A stretch of 64,000 bases of DNA from Coriobacteriia bacterium. Lineage in GTDB: Bacteria; Actinomycetota; Coriobacteriia; Coriobacteriales; UMGS124. The notes under the pieces were generated by a model, which was given only the letters and a program-made list of their open reading frames with translations, was not told the origin of the DNA and did not search any database. The translations under genes were made by a program, and so were the position numbers. Positions 16,820 to 25,731 of this stretch are shown here, piece by piece (within the stretch, counting starts at the first letter, position 1; every line of letters begins with the position of its first letter). The DNA lies in the NCBI GenBank assembly GCA_018368455.1, contig JAGZEG010000002.1, positions 186,001 to 250,000 of the forward strand, in the 5' to 3' direction.

Positions 16820-17722
16820 CTACCGCGACGCATCTCGCGGCCGCGCAACCGCATTCGCCAGACGCAGCCGAGCCAGTGTCAGCGAGCCGCGTAGGCTCGC
16901 CGCCTCAACCGCCATGTACAGCCGCGTATACACCTTGCCCCGCACCGGCATGACGCGCGGCGCCACGACGGGACCCGCCTGCCGCAAGCCCCACTTACGC
17001 AGGCAGGCGGCCAGATCCGCACACACCGAGCCGTCCTCGTCAAAGCCGGGGATGCTCTCCTCGTCCGCCCGGTACGGCATGGTTAGGCACGGCCTCCCGC
17101 CGAAGCGCGCCGGCTCGCCGGAATAGTCGGCCAGCTCGGGCAGCAAGTCGTGATAACGCGAGGGGATGGACCTGCCCCACCTCGTCTCGACATGGCGGGG
17201 ATTCGTCACGTCGATATCCATGATGGCGGCGAACATGGACATGGGCATGCCCTCGAACAGGCTGTCCTGGGCCTCGCTCGCCTCGAAGCGGTCGTAGCCG
17301 CCCTCGCACCCGTCGTAATACACGAGCCACTCCTCAGCCATGACGAGCTGGGGCGGCGCGTCGTAGTCGCTCGTGATAGCCGAGGACAGGCGCTCGAGCT
17401 GCTCGTGGATGGCCTGGGCCCGCGCGAGCTGGTGGGCGCTTCGCTCCAGACAGCTTTCCATGAGTTCCGCAGCGTCCCCATCCGCGTCGTCCACGACGTC
17501 TTTGACCTGCTGCACCTGAAAGCCGGCGTTCTTGAGCATGACGCACTCAGCCACGCGGAACACGTCGATGTTCGAGTAGGTACGGTAGTTCGACTCGGGG
17601 TCGCGACGCGGCGAGATGATGCCGAGCTGTTCGTAGTAGCGCAGCGTACCTCGCGATATGCCGAGGGCACTGAGCAGCACGTTCGTAGGATACGACTTGC
17701 CACGAGCCGTCGTGGGAGCCAT
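16820..17722 (-). CDS. MerR-family regulator with GyrI-like effector domain
   Basis: 300 residues from the ATG after GGAGG. Residues about 10-80 are a MerR helix-turn-helix (VLLSALGISRGTLRYYEQLGIISP...NYRTYSNIDVFRVAECVMLKNAGF), followed by a coiled-coil linker. The C-terminal 160 residues resemble the GyrI/SOUL-type ligand-binding fold seen in BltR- and TipA-like regulators (for example VYTRLYMAVEAA near the end). It should bind DNA as a dimer and respond to a small molecule. It lies just downstream of flavoprotein reductase C on the same strand, the obvious candidate target, with a hairpin between them. Confidence 0.88.
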   Translation of the reverse strand: MAPTTARGKSYPTNVLLSALGISRGTLRYYEQLGIISPRRDPESNYRTYSNIDVFRVAECVMLKNAGFQVQQVKDVVDDADGDAAELMESCLERSAHQLARAQAIHEQLERLSSAITSDYDAPPQLVMAEEWLVYYDGCEGGYDRFEASEAQDSLFEGMPMSMFAAIMDIDVTNPRHVETRWGRSIPSRYHDLLPELADYSGEPARFGGRPCLTMPYRADEESIPGFDEDGSVCADLAACLRKWGLRQAGPVVAPRVMPVRGKVYTRLYMAVEAASLRGSLTLARLRLANAVARPRDASR

Positions 17723-17784
17723 GGAGCCTCCGTCTCGAAGTGCCGCGCGTCGCGAAAGCACGGCAGGCCTGCGGACAAACGGAA

Positions 17785-17815
17785 GAGGCCGTCCCCTCCG
17801 ACAGGAGACGGCCTC
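17785..17815 (-). terminator. Hairpin between flavoprotein C and the MerR gene
   Basis: GAGGCCGTC (17785-17793) and GACGGCCTC (17807-17815) form a 9-bp stem, with TTCCGTTTG next on the minus strand. It lies 115 bp beyond the reductase stop and upstream of the MerR start, so it probably ends the reductase message. Confidence 0.6.
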
Positions 17816-17930
17816 CTTTGCTCCCACTTTACCCGAACGATGTGCGTCCGGACAGACCATTCCGCTCAGCGGCGCCACCCAAACGGGGCTATTTTGCCGC
17901 TAAGCGCAGTCCCGCAGGCAGCCGACGAGC

Positions 17931-19508
17931 CTACGCCACGCCGTTGGCCGCGTTCTCGCCAGCGATCTTGCCGAACACGAGGCACTCAGCGATGTTGCCC
18001 GTGCCCTGGTAGTAGTAGGCGTTCACGCCACCGCACTCGCCAGCGGAGAACAGGTTGGGGATGGGGTTGCCATCGGTGCCCATGACCTGAGCCTTGGAGT
18101 TGCGGCGCGGGCCACCCTGCGTGTTGAGCATCGCAGGCTGCAGCGGCAGAGCGTACAGCGTGCCAGAGAACGGACGCATGCTCTCGGCGGGACGGTCGTA
18201 CTCGATGTCCTCGCCCGTCTCGGCATAGCCGTTGAAGCGCTCGATCGTCTTGGCCAGGATCTCGGGGTCGGCGTCGATCTTGCCGGCCAGCTCGGCCGCG
18301 TCGGCACCGGAGACGATGATGTCGTCAACGTTGTCCGGCAGAACCGCGAGCTCCTCGAGCAGGGCCTTCTGCTCCTCGTCGAACACCATGTGAGGACGAT
18401 AGCTCTGGTTCGGGATGCGCCAGGTGCCGTGGCTGTACACGTGCCCGTGACGATCGGTGTAATCCTCGCGGAAGAAGCGCGAGCCGTCCTCGGCGACGCA
18501 GATGAGCGCGCCGTACGTAGCCGGCTCAAAGCCCGACGACATGAACAGGCGGCAGCGCTCGCCCTCGGCGACCTCGTAGGCGTTGCCGCCGAGCATGCCA
18601 AGGCTCTCATAGTTGTGCATGTGCCACAGGTCAGCGCCGACCTCGATGCCCATGCGCACGCCGTCGCCGACGTTGTACAAGCCACCGATGGGGGCCATGC
18701 GGGGCACGCCCAGGTAGTCCTGGATCATCTGCTTGTTGCACTCGAAGCCGCCGCAGGCCAGAACGACCGCGCCAGCGCCAACGCGCACCTCGGAGCCCTC
18801 GTGCTCGATGACGGCGCCCTGGATGGCCTTCGTCTCGGGATCCTGGATGAGGTGCGTGGCCGGGGACTCGAGCCACACGGTGATGTTGGACTCGCCCTGG
18901 ACAGCGCCCTGGACCGTCGCGTAGAGCTGGCCGTCGAAGCAGTTGTCGTGCACGGTCACGGCGTCAACAGAGGCCGCGTCCTCGAGCTCGGGATACTCGG
19001 GGCAGACCCACTTGTAAATGGCCGCGATGTCCATGCCGGCCGTCTGCTCGTCGCCCGTGTGCTCGGCGGCGTACTCGCTCCAGATGCAGGGCTCGGTGGC
19101 ACCGAGGTCGCGCATGATGTCGGGCGTCGTCGTGATGCCCTCGGCGTACACGTCGATGATGTCGGCGTCCTGGTCCATCTTCCAACCGAGGTTAGCGAGG
19201 TAGCGCTTGAGGGACTCGACGTCCTTCGTGTACATGGCGATCTGGCCGCAGAAGCGGGAGTTGCCGCCCTCGCCGCCCTCGGGAGCGCGATCGACGAGCA
19301 GGACCTTGGCGCCGGCACGTGCAGCGTAGACGGCAGCCGTACCGCCAGCAGCGCCGTAGCCGACGACGACGACGTCGTAGTTCTCGTCAAACGACGGGGC
19401 CTCGTCAGCGACGGCGAGGCTGGTCGCAGCGGCGCCGAGAGCAACAGCGGCGCTGGCGCCAGCGACGAACTGGCGACGGGTGGGCGAGTGCGTGGAAGTG
19501 GCAGACAT
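17931..19508 (-). CDS. Tat-exported FAD-binding reductase, fumarate-reductase type (C)
   Basis: 525 residues; the ATG at 19508 follows AGGAGG, whereas the longer frame from 19544 has no such site. A Tat signal (PTRRQFVAGASAA) precedes the FAD fold VVVGYGAAGGTAAVYAARAG and EGGNSRFCGQ. The C-terminal FAD-binding end is LFSAGECGG...YYQGTGNIAECLVFGKIAG. The GNSRF-x-GQ and GNxAEC/GNLGET signatures pair it with the reductase at 54030 rather than with A and B. It is a soluble extracytoplasmic oxidoreductase needing an external electron donor. The neighbouring regulator is MerR-type, unlike the LuxR partners of the other reductases. Confidence 0.9.
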   Translation of the reverse strand: MSATSTHSPTRRQFVAGASAAVALGAAATSLAVADEAPSFDENYDVVVVGYGAAGGTAAVYAARAGAKVLLVDRAPEGGEGGNSRFCGQIAMYTKDVESLKRYLANLGWKMDQDADIIDVYAEGITTTPDIMRDLGATEPCIWSEYAAEHTGDEQTAGMDIAAIYKWVCPEYPELEDAASVDAVTVHDNCFDGQLYATVQGAVQGESNITVWLESPATHLIQDPETKAIQGAVIEHEGSEVRVGAGAVVLACGGFECNKQMIQDYLGVPRMAPIGGLYNVGDGVRMGIEVGADLWHMHNYESLGMLGGNAYEVAEGERCRLFMSSGFEPATYGALICVAEDGSRFFREDYTDRHGHVYSHGTWRIPNQSYRPHMVFDEEQKALLEELAVLPDNVDDIIVSGADAAELAGKIDADPEILAKTIERFNGYAETGEDIEYDRPAESMRPFSGTLYALPLQPAMLNTQGGPRRNSKAQVMGTDGNPIPNLFSAGECGGVNAYYYQGTGNIAECLVFGKIAGENAANGVA

Positions 19509-19913
19509 AAGTAGCAGCCTCCTCGTAAGATCCCTTTCCGGCACGTCCTGCTCGGGCTTGTCGTGCGATGCGCCCGATCAAGTCATGCGTGGATCGGTGA
19601 TTCCAGGCGCCCCCTTGGCGTCTGGGCTGGCCTCAGAGTGGGTTGGCTAGGCTATGCGGGTCAAGAGTTTTTTAAACCGCAGGTAAACGGCATAGTGCAC
19701 ACGTCAATGGCACAGGGTGTGCGAGTGTGGGGGTGAGCTTCCACCTGTCAATAGCATGGCGTTCGCACCCATGTGGTGCCATACCGGCTACGGTATCCGG
19801 GGTCTCAGGCGACCTTGGGGAAGCGGGGCGGATGTGGGATGGGCCCCTTGCGGTGGAATCCACGTTCGCCCTGCGCCCCGCCGAGGCCCCGACGGCGCAC
19901 ACGCAGGCGTATC
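19509..19913. other. Intergenic region with a CCGCAGGTA core
   Basis: About 400 bp between the divergent reductase C and gluQ genes. It contains a T-run then AACCGCAGGTAAACGG near 19674-19689, one of the cores shared by the palindromic intergenic elements of this window. No gene is seen. Confidence 0.5.
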
Positions 19914-20942
19914 ATGGGCCGCATGATGACGACGACTCCTTCTCCCGAAACATATCCAGCCCCGCAGGCACCCGCGACCGCCCCCATCCGCGGGAGATTC
20001 GCGCCCACACCGTCGGGACGCATGCATCTCGGCAACGTGTGGTGTGCCCTCATGGCATGGCTCGCCGTGCGCTCACGGGGAGGCACGCTCGTCCTGCGCA
20101 TCGAGGACCTCGACCGCCACAAGATCCCTGCCGGGGCCGAGGCCGCTCTCATCGACGACCTGCGCTGGCTCGGGTTCGACTGGGACGAGGGACCTATCCG
20201 CCAAAGCGAGCGCACGGCGCTGTACGCCGAGCACGCCGCCCGCCTCACCGCCGCCGGCCTCACGTACCCCTGCTTCTGCTCGAGAGCTGACCTGCACGCC
20301 GCCGAAGCGCCTCACGCCAGCGACGGCACGCCCATATACGCGGGCACATGCCGGAGGCTCTCTCCCGAGCAGGTCGCTCACTTGCGCGCCACCCGGCAGC
20401 GGCCGCCCGCACTGCGCCTCGTAGTGCCCGGCGAAGACGACCCCGCGGGCACCATCTGCTTCGAGGACGGCACGTACGGCCCGCGCCGCGAGGTGCTGGC
20501 GCAAGAATGTGGCGACTTCCTCGTGCAGCGCTCCGACGGCGTATTCTCCTACCAGCTCGCCGTGACCGTGGACGACGCGCTCATGGGCGTCACGCAGGTC
20601 GTGCGCGGATGCGACCTGCTGCCCTCGACGGCTCGCCAGATCTACCTGCAGCGGCTGCTCGGCTTTGCGCAGCCCGCCTATGCGCACATCCCGCTGCTGC
20701 TGGCGGCCGACGGCACGCGGCGGCTCTCCAAGCGCGACCACGACTGCGACCTTGGCTTCATGCGCGAGCACTTCGGACGGCCCGAGGTTCTGCTGGGACG
20801 GCTCGCCCAGCTCGGAGGCCTGCGCGACGCGGACGAGCCCGTCTCGGCGCGCGAGCTGCTCGACGGCTTCTCGTGGGATGCGTGGGCGACAGACCCCGCC
20901 CACCGTATGGACATCCCTGTGCCGGGGTCGTTCTTCTGCTGA
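19914..20942 (+). CDS. gluQ: Glutamyl-Q tRNA(Asp) synthetase
   Basis: About 342 residues; ATGs at 19914, 19923 and 19926 are all possible and no strong ribosome site decides. The catalytic core shows the class I signature FAPTPSGRMHLGN (HIGH equivalent) and RLSKRDHD (KMSKS equivalent). The Cys cluster CFCSR...YAGTC matches the zinc site that distinguishes GluQ-RS, and the anticodon-binding domain of a full GluRS is absent. The enzyme activates glutamate and attaches it to queuosine in tRNA(Asp). It is cytoplasmic and stands alone, followed by a 240-bp palindromic element. Confidence 0.92.
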   Translation: MGRMMTTTPSPETYPAPQAPATAPIRGRFAPTPSGRMHLGNVWCALMAWLAVRSRGGTLVLRIEDLDRHKIPAGAEAALIDDLRWLGFDWDEGPIRQSERTALYAEHAARLTAAGLTYPCFCSRADLHAAEAPHASDGTPIYAGTCRRLSPEQVAHLRATRQRPPALRLVVPGEDDPAGTICFEDGTYGPRREVLAQECGDFLVQRSDGVFSYQLAVTVDDALMGVTQVVRGCDLLPSTARQIYLQRLLGFAQPAYAHIPLLLAADGTRRLSKRDHDCDLGFMREHFGRPEVLLGRLAQLGGLRDADEPVSARELLDGFSWDAWATDPAHRMDIPVPGSFFC

Positions 20943-21090
20943 GAGGCTCGTGACGTGCAGCGCGGGCTGCGTGCCTCGGGCGCGCGACTCGAGGGCGGCG
21001 CGGGCGCGAGCCAAGAGCACGAGTCGAGGGCGGCGCGGGCGCGAGTCCCCAGTAGCGCGGCCCGGCCACGGTGCCCCGCTGGGCGCAACG

Positions 21091-21330
21091 TGCGGTTCTG
21101 CGAGGTTTTGCAAAACGGCGTCTCCGAAATGGGCGCGATCTTCGGTTCTGCTCGATTTGCGGAGATCGTCGCGGCGCAGGGAACGGCGCTGCCGAGAGAA
21201 CCCGCAGGTAGAGAGACTGCAGGCAACAAGCCGCCCCAGCTCGCGCGCTCAAACCACCGCGCAAACCTCGCACGACCGCAATCTGCGCCCATTTCCAGGC
21301 GTCGGTTTTGCAAAACCTAGCACAACCGCA
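21091..21330. repeat. 240-bp palindromic intergenic element, copy 1
   Basis: The left arm (21091-21166) is the imperfect inverse of the right arm (21255-21330); both contain a GGTTTTGCAAAAC core and a GAAATGGGCGC (or inverse) segment. The middle carries CCGCAGGTAGAGAG. A second copy with the same arms and spacing lies at 57714-57953. No reading frame is convincing. It looks like a MITE-type or structured-RNA element. Confidence 0.75.
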
Positions 21331-21638
21331 GATCGCGCCCCCGGTGATGCCAGCTACGCGGCCCGCATCGTTCAGACCTCAGGGACCTCCCGAGATTCGC
21401 GTCGTCGATCGCGAGTACAGGGCCCCCGCCCACCTGCAAAGCATCTTCGAGCGGTTCTTTTGCAAGGCCAGCGCCGCGACCTGCAGCAGAGCGACGCCGA
21501 GCTCGGGCTGGCCCCCACACGTGAAATCGTTGCAGCTCACGGAAGCGCTATCCAAACCGAAAGCATCTGCGCCTCATGACGCCTACAATCACCCTGCCCA
21601 TGGGCCCGAACAGCTCAACCGAAATGTAAGGAGTCCCT
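21331..21638. other. Non-coding stretch before the DDAH-like gene
   Basis: About 310 bp with no gene, repeat or promoter that I can support beyond the ribosome site TAAGGAG for the next gene. Confidence 0.4.
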
Positions 21639-22415
21639 GTGACACAGTTCAGCCACGTCATCATCCGCCGCCCCGGAAAGTCGCTGTGCAACGGTATCAC
21701 CAGCGCACCGGAACTCGGTCAGCCCATCTACGAACGCGCCCTCGAGGAGCACTACGACTACGAGCATGCCCTTGAGAAGTGCGGCGTCGACGTGACGGTT
21801 CTGCCCGCGCTCGAGGAGTACCCGGACAGCTGCTTTGTGGAGGACCCTGCAGTGATCACGCGTTGTGGGACTATCATCACCAACCCCGGAGCCGCAAGCC
21901 GCAACGGAGAGAAGAACGAGATCGAGCCCGTCCTGCGACGCTTCTTCGACGACGACCACATCGCGCGTATCGAGGCACCCGGCACGCTTGAAGGCGGCGA
22001 CGTCATGATGGTGGGCGACTACTTCTATGTTGGGCGCTCGGCCCGCACGAATGATGAGGGCATTCGTCAGTTCTGCGAGATCCTCAGGGGCTGGGGCCTC
22101 GAAGGCTCCGAGGTGCCGCTCGAGGAGGTGCTGCACCTCAAGACCGGCGTCAACTACATCGAGAACGGCAACATGCTCGTCTCGGGCGAGTTCATCGACA
22201 AGCCCGACTTCGCTTCATATAACAAGGTTGTAGTCCCCGCCGAGGAGGCCTACGGCGCCAACTGCATCTGGGTGAATGGCACCGTCATCGTGGCGCAGGG
22301 CTACCCCACCGTGCTCAAGGCGGTGCAAGACCTGGGCTACCCGACCCTCGTGGTGGACACGAGCGAGTACCGCAAGATTGACGGCGGGCTCTCCTGCCTG
22401 TCGCTGCGTTTCTAG
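21639..22415 (+). CDS. Dimethylarginine dimethylaminohydrolase-like guanidino hydrolase
   Basis: 258 residues starting at GTG, preceded by TAAGGAG at 5 bp. It belongs to the pentein (guanidino-modifying) fold: CFVEDPAVI with an acidic substrate-binding residue, EGGDVMMVG, the His in VLHLKTGVNYI, and the C-terminal nucleophile Cys in GGLSCLSLRF. This pattern and length fit DDAH and related hydrolases, which remove dimethylamine from methylated arginine or hydrolyse a similar guanidine. Arginine deiminases are longer. It is cytoplasmic and single, with no ADI-pathway genes around it, so scavenging of methylarginine-like compounds is more likely than energy generation. The substrate is unproven. 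Confidence 0.85.
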   Translation: MTQFSHVIIRRPGKSLCNGITSAPELGQPIYERALEEHYDYEHALEKCGVDVTVLPALEEYPDSCFVEDPAVITRCGTIITNPGAASRNGEKNEIEPVLRRFFDDDHIARIEAPGTLEGGDVMMVGDYFYVGRSARTNDEGIRQFCEILRGWGLEGSEVPLEEVLHLKTGVNYIENGNMLVSGEFIDKPDFASYNKVVVPAEEAYGANCIWVNGTVIVAQGYPTVLKAVQDLGYPTLVVDTSEYRKIDGGLSCLSLRF

Positions 22416-22458
22416 GCGTCGGGGCCCCTCGGGCCCGAGTCACTGACCCGCCCCCATC

Positions 22459-22652
22459 AAACGCAAACGGGGGCCGGATGCGAACGTCCGGCCCCCGTAG
22501 CATGCACAACTGGCGGAGAGCTGGGGATCCATGCCTGCCTGCGGCAGTCACATCCTGCTTCGGCCGCGCCGCGACCTCGCCCGCTCGCTACGGGCGGCGC
22601 GCTGCGCCCCTCGCCGTATGCTCGCGCCCTCCCGGGTTCGAATCCCCAGCTC
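22459..22652 (-). pseudogene. tRNA-Ser 3'-end duplicate and inverted fragment
   Basis: 22459-22528 repeats the terminator frame and the 3' end of the tRNA-Ser gene found at 22664-22730: AAACGCAAACGGGG, a hairpin, CCCCGTAGCATG, then CAACTGGCGGAGAGCTGGGGAT. The T-arm is cut. A plus-strand fragment GGGTTCGAATCCCCAGCTC at 22634-22652 is an inverted piece of the same tRNA end. These look like remains of recombination or integration at the tRNA gene. Confidence 0.6.
22469..22496 (-). terminator. Hairpin terminator of the tRNA-Ser duplicate
   Basis: GGGGGCCGGA (22469-22478) and TCCGGCCCCC (22487-22496) form a perfect 10-bp stem with GTTTGCGTTT following on the minus strand. It may also catch transcripts leaving the DDAH-like gene. 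Confidence 0.55.
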
Positions 22653-22673
22653 AGGCTTCCCTTAAACGCAAAC

Positions 22674-22698
22674 GGGGTCGAGCAAGAAGCTCGACCCC
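22674..22698 (-). terminator. Terminator of tRNA-Ser
   Basis: GGGGTCGAGC (22674-22683) and GCTCGACCCC (22689-22698), a perfect 10-bp stem with a 5-nt loop, followed on the minus strand by GTTTGCGTTT. It starts 15 bp after the tRNA 3' end. Confidence 0.75.
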
Positions 22699-22712
22699 GT
22701 AGCATGTGCAAC

Positions 22713-22806
22713 TGGCGGAGAGCTGGGGATTCGAACCCCAGAAGGGGATTTATGTCCCCTTACTCGCTTAGCAGGCGAGCACCTTCGGCCTCTCGGTCAG
22801 CTCTCC
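22713..22806 (-). tRNA. tRNA-Ser (GCT)
   Basis: 94 nt with encoded CCA. Acceptor GGAGAGC pairs with GCTCTCC, there is the long serine-type variable arm (AGGGGAC/ATCCCCTT region), the T-arm has GGTTCGAATCC, and the anticodon loop CTGCTAA gives GCT. Complete and apparently functional. Confidence 0.95.
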
Positions 22807-23303
22807 GCGTGCTGTCGAATCATACCGCAAGAACCATCCTCGACGCAACGATGCAAATCCGTTTCTTTTGCGCAGAGCCTGTTCGCCCCAAACTCGGCCC
22901 TCCCCCAAGTGCTGCCACCCGGCAAGAAAAGCCGGGGATCTGGCAAGAATCGCCTTGTGTGCGGCGTCACGCGCATCGCCCTGGCAAGAATCCCGCCTAA
23001 TGCGGTGCACCGTGCGCCCAATCGGGCCTAACGCGCCGCAAGAGCACGCAGCCGGCCAGCAAAAACCCAGGTAGCGCTCCCCAGGCTGCCCGAATCTCCC
23101 CGCATCGGACCACACTAGGATCGATTCTTGCCAGCACTCTCCGAAAAACACCGCACTCGAAAGCTTTCTTGCCGACCTAGCCGAGTCACGCAGAACAGAA
23201 GTCGACTGCTCCGGGCTAAAACAGCCGCTCGGTCGTCGCGCCGACTACCTGCAGACGCACGTGCCGCACCCGGAAACCGCGAGTCGCCAGCCCCTTGCTC
23301 CCC
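22807..23303. other. Intergenic region with repeated GGCAAGAA octamers
   Basis: About 500 bp, no gene. CTGGCAAGAATC occurs exactly at 22940-22951 and 22981-22992 and inverted at 23123-23134. The octamer GGCAAGAA or its complement also occurs at 22921 and 23166. The stretch may be another decayed palindromic element. Confidence 0.5.
22819..22848 (-). promoter_or_regulatory. Promoter of tRNA-Ser
   Basis: On the minus strand TTGCGT, 18 nt, TATGAT, ending 12 bp before the tRNA 5' end. Spacing and position fit a sigma-70 type promoter. Confidence 0.55.
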
Positions 23304-24380
23304 CTACGCCGTCTCGTTGCGCACAAAGAAGTCGCGCGCGTTCTCGAAGAACATCTTGCGCGCAATCCGCTCGCCAAAGCGCGCCTGAACCAGCTCGTAA
23401 AAACCGCCCACCTTCTCGCAACCATCGAGCCAGGCCGGCACGTCCGAGCCATCGTAGTCGGAACCCAGAGCAATCACGTCTTCGCCTCCGAGGTCGAGGA
23501 AATGCTCGATGTGTGCCGCCACCTCGTCGAACGTTACATCGGTGCCCGTCTCAGCCATGTTACGCGTCGTCAGGAAGCCGCGACAGTAGTTGAGCCCCGC
23601 GACGCCGCCCGCATCGCGAATGACGCGGAATTGGTCGTCCGTGAGGTTGCGCGGCACGTCACACACCGCCCGCGCGTTGGAGTGAGAAGCGGCGAACGGC
23701 CGGCGCGCGATGTCGACAAAGTCAGCAAATCCCGCGTCGTTGAGGTGCGAGACATCCACGACGATGCGCGCATCCTCAAGTCCGCGGATCGCCTCGCGCC
23801 CAAACGTCGTGAGGCCCTCGTCCGTAAGGCTGCCACTGCCGATGGGATTGCGATCGTTCCACGTCAGAGTGATCATCTTCACGCCGTCAGCCGCAAGCTC
23901 ATCGATAGCGCGAACGCTGTGGTTGAGCACGGAGGCGTTCTCAACCGTGAGGAGGGCAGCGGTCTTGCCCGAAGCGAGCACGCCATCGATGTCGCGAGCG
24001 TCACGCAGAAGCGTCACGCGATCAGAGAAGCGCTGCACCTGGTCGAAAAACCAGTCGCGCGCCTTGCAGTAGAAATCGTGCGCACCGTGGCGATGGTACA
24101 TATCGGGAATCCAGATGGCGAAGCACTGGCACCAGGCAAATCCCCGGTCGGCCCCCATGCGGTCGAGCGCCAGGTGACCGCCGTTGTGCTCGAGCGTGCC
24201 GCTCGGGTCGATACCCTGCTCGAGCAGCTCGGCGAAGTGCGTGGCATACGGCTCGCAGTCGGCCATACCCAGAGCGTCAATCGTGTCGCCATGAAGATCG
24301 AAGACATGCAGGGGGCAAGCGGATGTGTGCGCAGAGGGCGAACTCGCACGATTGGATGCGGGATTCGGCTGGTCGGCCAC
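23304..24380 (-). CDS. Membrane-dipeptidase family (M19) dipeptidase
   Basis: 358 residues from a GTG preceded by GGAGG at 7 bp; the longer open frame runs back through tRNA-Arg and cannot be the true start. M19 metal ligands are visible in order: HGDTID near residue 30, the bridging Glu in LTVENA, SHSNARAV, and the Asp in ALGSDYDG. These zinc enzymes hydrolyse dipeptides, including those with D-residues, in peptide catabolism. No signal peptide is visible, so it should be cytoplasmic. It follows tRNA-Arg and its terminator on the same strand. Confidence 0.92.
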   Translation of the reverse strand: MADQPNPASNRASSPSAHTSACPLHVFDLHGDTIDALGMADCEPYATHFAELLEQGIDPSGTLEHNGGHLALDRMGADRGFAWCQCFAIWIPDMYHRHGAHDFYCKARDWFFDQVQRFSDRVTLLRDARDIDGVLASGKTAALLTVENASVLNHSVRAIDELAADGVKMITLTWNDRNPIGSGSLTDEGLTTFGREAIRGLEDARIVVDVSHLNDAGFADFVDIARRPFAASHSNARAVCDVPRNLTDDQFRVIRDAGGVAGLNYCRGFLTTRNMAETGTDVTFDEVAAHIEHFLDLGGEDVIALGSDYDGSDVPAWLDGCEKVGGFYELVQARFGERIARKMFFENARDFFVRNETA

Positions 24381-24403
24381 GATGACACCTCCGGAAACGA
24401 GAA

Positions 24404-24433
24404 AGGGCGAGGAGGTTTTGGCCTCCCCGCCCT
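24404..24433 (-). terminator. Terminator of tRNA-Arg
   Basis: AGGGCGAGGAGG (24404-24415) pairs with CCTCCCCGCCCT (24422-24433), one G-U pair, with TTCTCGTTT next on the minus strand. It separates the tRNA from the dipeptidase gene. Confidence 0.75.
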
Positions 24434-24442
24434 GATTTCTCA

Positions 24443-24519
24443 TGGTGCGCCGTATAGGATTCGAACCTATGACGTTCTGATTCGTAGTCAGACCCTCTAT
24501 CCAGCTGAGGTAACGGCGC
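24443..24519 (-). tRNA. tRNA-Arg (ACG)
   Basis: 77 nt with encoded CCA. Acceptor GCGCCGT pairs with ACGGCGC, the D-arm has CTCAGCTGGATAGAG, the T-arm GGTTCGAATCC, and the anticodon loop CTACGAA gives ACG, normally read as inosine-CG. Confidence 0.96.
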
Positions 24520-24533
24520 GTTTGAGCTTGGAT

Positions 24534-24562
24534 ATATTCGCATCCCAAGCCGGCGCTGTCAA
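24534..24562 (-). promoter_or_regulatory. Promoter of tRNA-Arg
   Basis: Minus strand TTGACA, 17 nt, GAATAT, ending 14 bp before the tRNA 5' end. The -35 is perfect. Confidence 0.65.
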
Positions 24563-24742
24563 CCAGAATCCCAATCCCGTAGGTTCATCACAAGTTCGAC
24601 ACATAGTGCCACACAAGCAGACCCAGGTCGAGCAGCCTCCCCGACCGCAGCACTCCCCACATGGGTATACGTAATCCTAGTAATACCTTGAGCGCGGCCG
24701 CACGGTCGCCACCCGCGAGCACTCAAAGAAAGGCAGCCTCAC

Positions 24743-25507
24743 ATGGAACCGGAACGCACCCTCCTCGGCCATGTCGACAACGAGGACATCGACCGTCTGC
24801 GTGCTGCCATCCCCAACGGGCTCACCGAAGACGCGGCCTCTCTCATGGGGCAGTTCACTAACCTCATGCAGGAATACCGCGCCGCCATCCGAGCCGTGCG
24901 CACAAAGTTCGAGACCCTCGACGAGGACGCCAAGGTTCGGCTCGACCGCAACCCCATCCACGTCATCTCGACGCGCCTCAAGTCCCCGCAGAGCCTCCTC
25001 GAAAAGCTGCAGCGCAAGGGCTTCCCGCTTACGATCGCAAGCATCCGCGAGAACATCTACGACGTGGCGGGCGTACGCGTCGTGTGTAACTACCTCGAGG
25101 ACGTCAACGAGGTGGCCGAGGCCCTGCTGCGACAGGACGACGTCACGCTCATCGAGCGCAAGGACTACATCACCAACCCCAAGCCGTCGGGCTATCGCAG
25201 CCTGCACCTCGTCATCAGCGTGCCGGTGTACCTGAGCGACCGACGGCAGGAAGTGCCCGTCGAGGTGCAGCTACGCACGATCGCGATGGACTTCTGGGCG
25301 AGCCTCGAGCACCGGCTGCGCTACAAGAACGAGGACGTACTGCAGGCTCACGGGCCCGAGGTCGACGACATCCGCGCGCGCCTCGTGGAGAGCGCGCACC
25401 TCATCGCGGCCATCGACCAGGCCATGCAGCGCTTGCAGGACGACATCGAACGCCTCGCCGACGAGCACGACGCTGCCGCAGCGGCCGAGCGGGAGAAACT
25501 CGCGTAG
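24743..25507 (+). CDS. Small alarmone synthetase ((p)ppGpp synthetase, RelP/RelQ type)
   Basis: 254 residues. The core matches the RelA/SpoT synthetase fold: RENIYDVAGVRVVCNYLEDV, a basic GYRSLHLVISVPVYL pyrophosphate/GTP-binding segment, and EVQLRTIAMDFWASLEHRLRYK with the catalytic Glu. No hydrolase (HD) domain, TGS or ACT domain is present, so it makes alarmone but cannot degrade it. A helical tail (EHDAAAAAEREK) closes the protein and may mediate oligomer formation. The ATG follows an AAAGG site. It is a single cytoplasmic gene likely responding to envelope or nutrient stress. Confidence 0.93.
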   Translation: MEPERTLLGHVDNEDIDRLRAAIPNGLTEDAASLMGQFTNLMQEYRAAIRAVRTKFETLDEDAKVRLDRNPIHVISTRLKSPQSLLEKLQRKGFPLTIASIRENIYDVAGVRVVCNYLEDVNEVAEALLRQDDVTLIERKDYITNPKPSGYRSLHLVISVPVYLSDRRQEVPVEVQLRTIAMDFWASLEHRLRYKNEDVLQAHGPEVDDIRARLVESAHLIAAIDQAMQRLQDDIERLADEHDAAAAAEREKLA

Positions 25508-25731
25508 GAAGATCCTGCCGAGCGGAGTCGCGAGCTGCACCTGCAGACCCGCTCGAGCAAGCGCGCCGGGGCGCCGAATACGCTCATGTCTGCGGGGCCT
25601 CGCCCGAGCTCGCGAGCCCGACCCGAACACGTATGCTGCGCGTGCACGCGGACAGGCTTGCCCAGGCGAGCGCCGGGCGTACATCGCGTTCCCCGCACGC
25701 TTTCGCCATGCTGTCCGATGCGACGCTTCCC
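25508..25731. other. Intergenic stretch before the first 202-bp element
   Basis: About 220 bp with no supported gene or hairpin. Confidence 0.4.

Noticed and set aside
23304..24548. Dipeptidase reading frame starting at 24548
   Set aside because: It would translate through tRNA-Arg and its terminator; the GTG at 24380 has a proper ribosome site.
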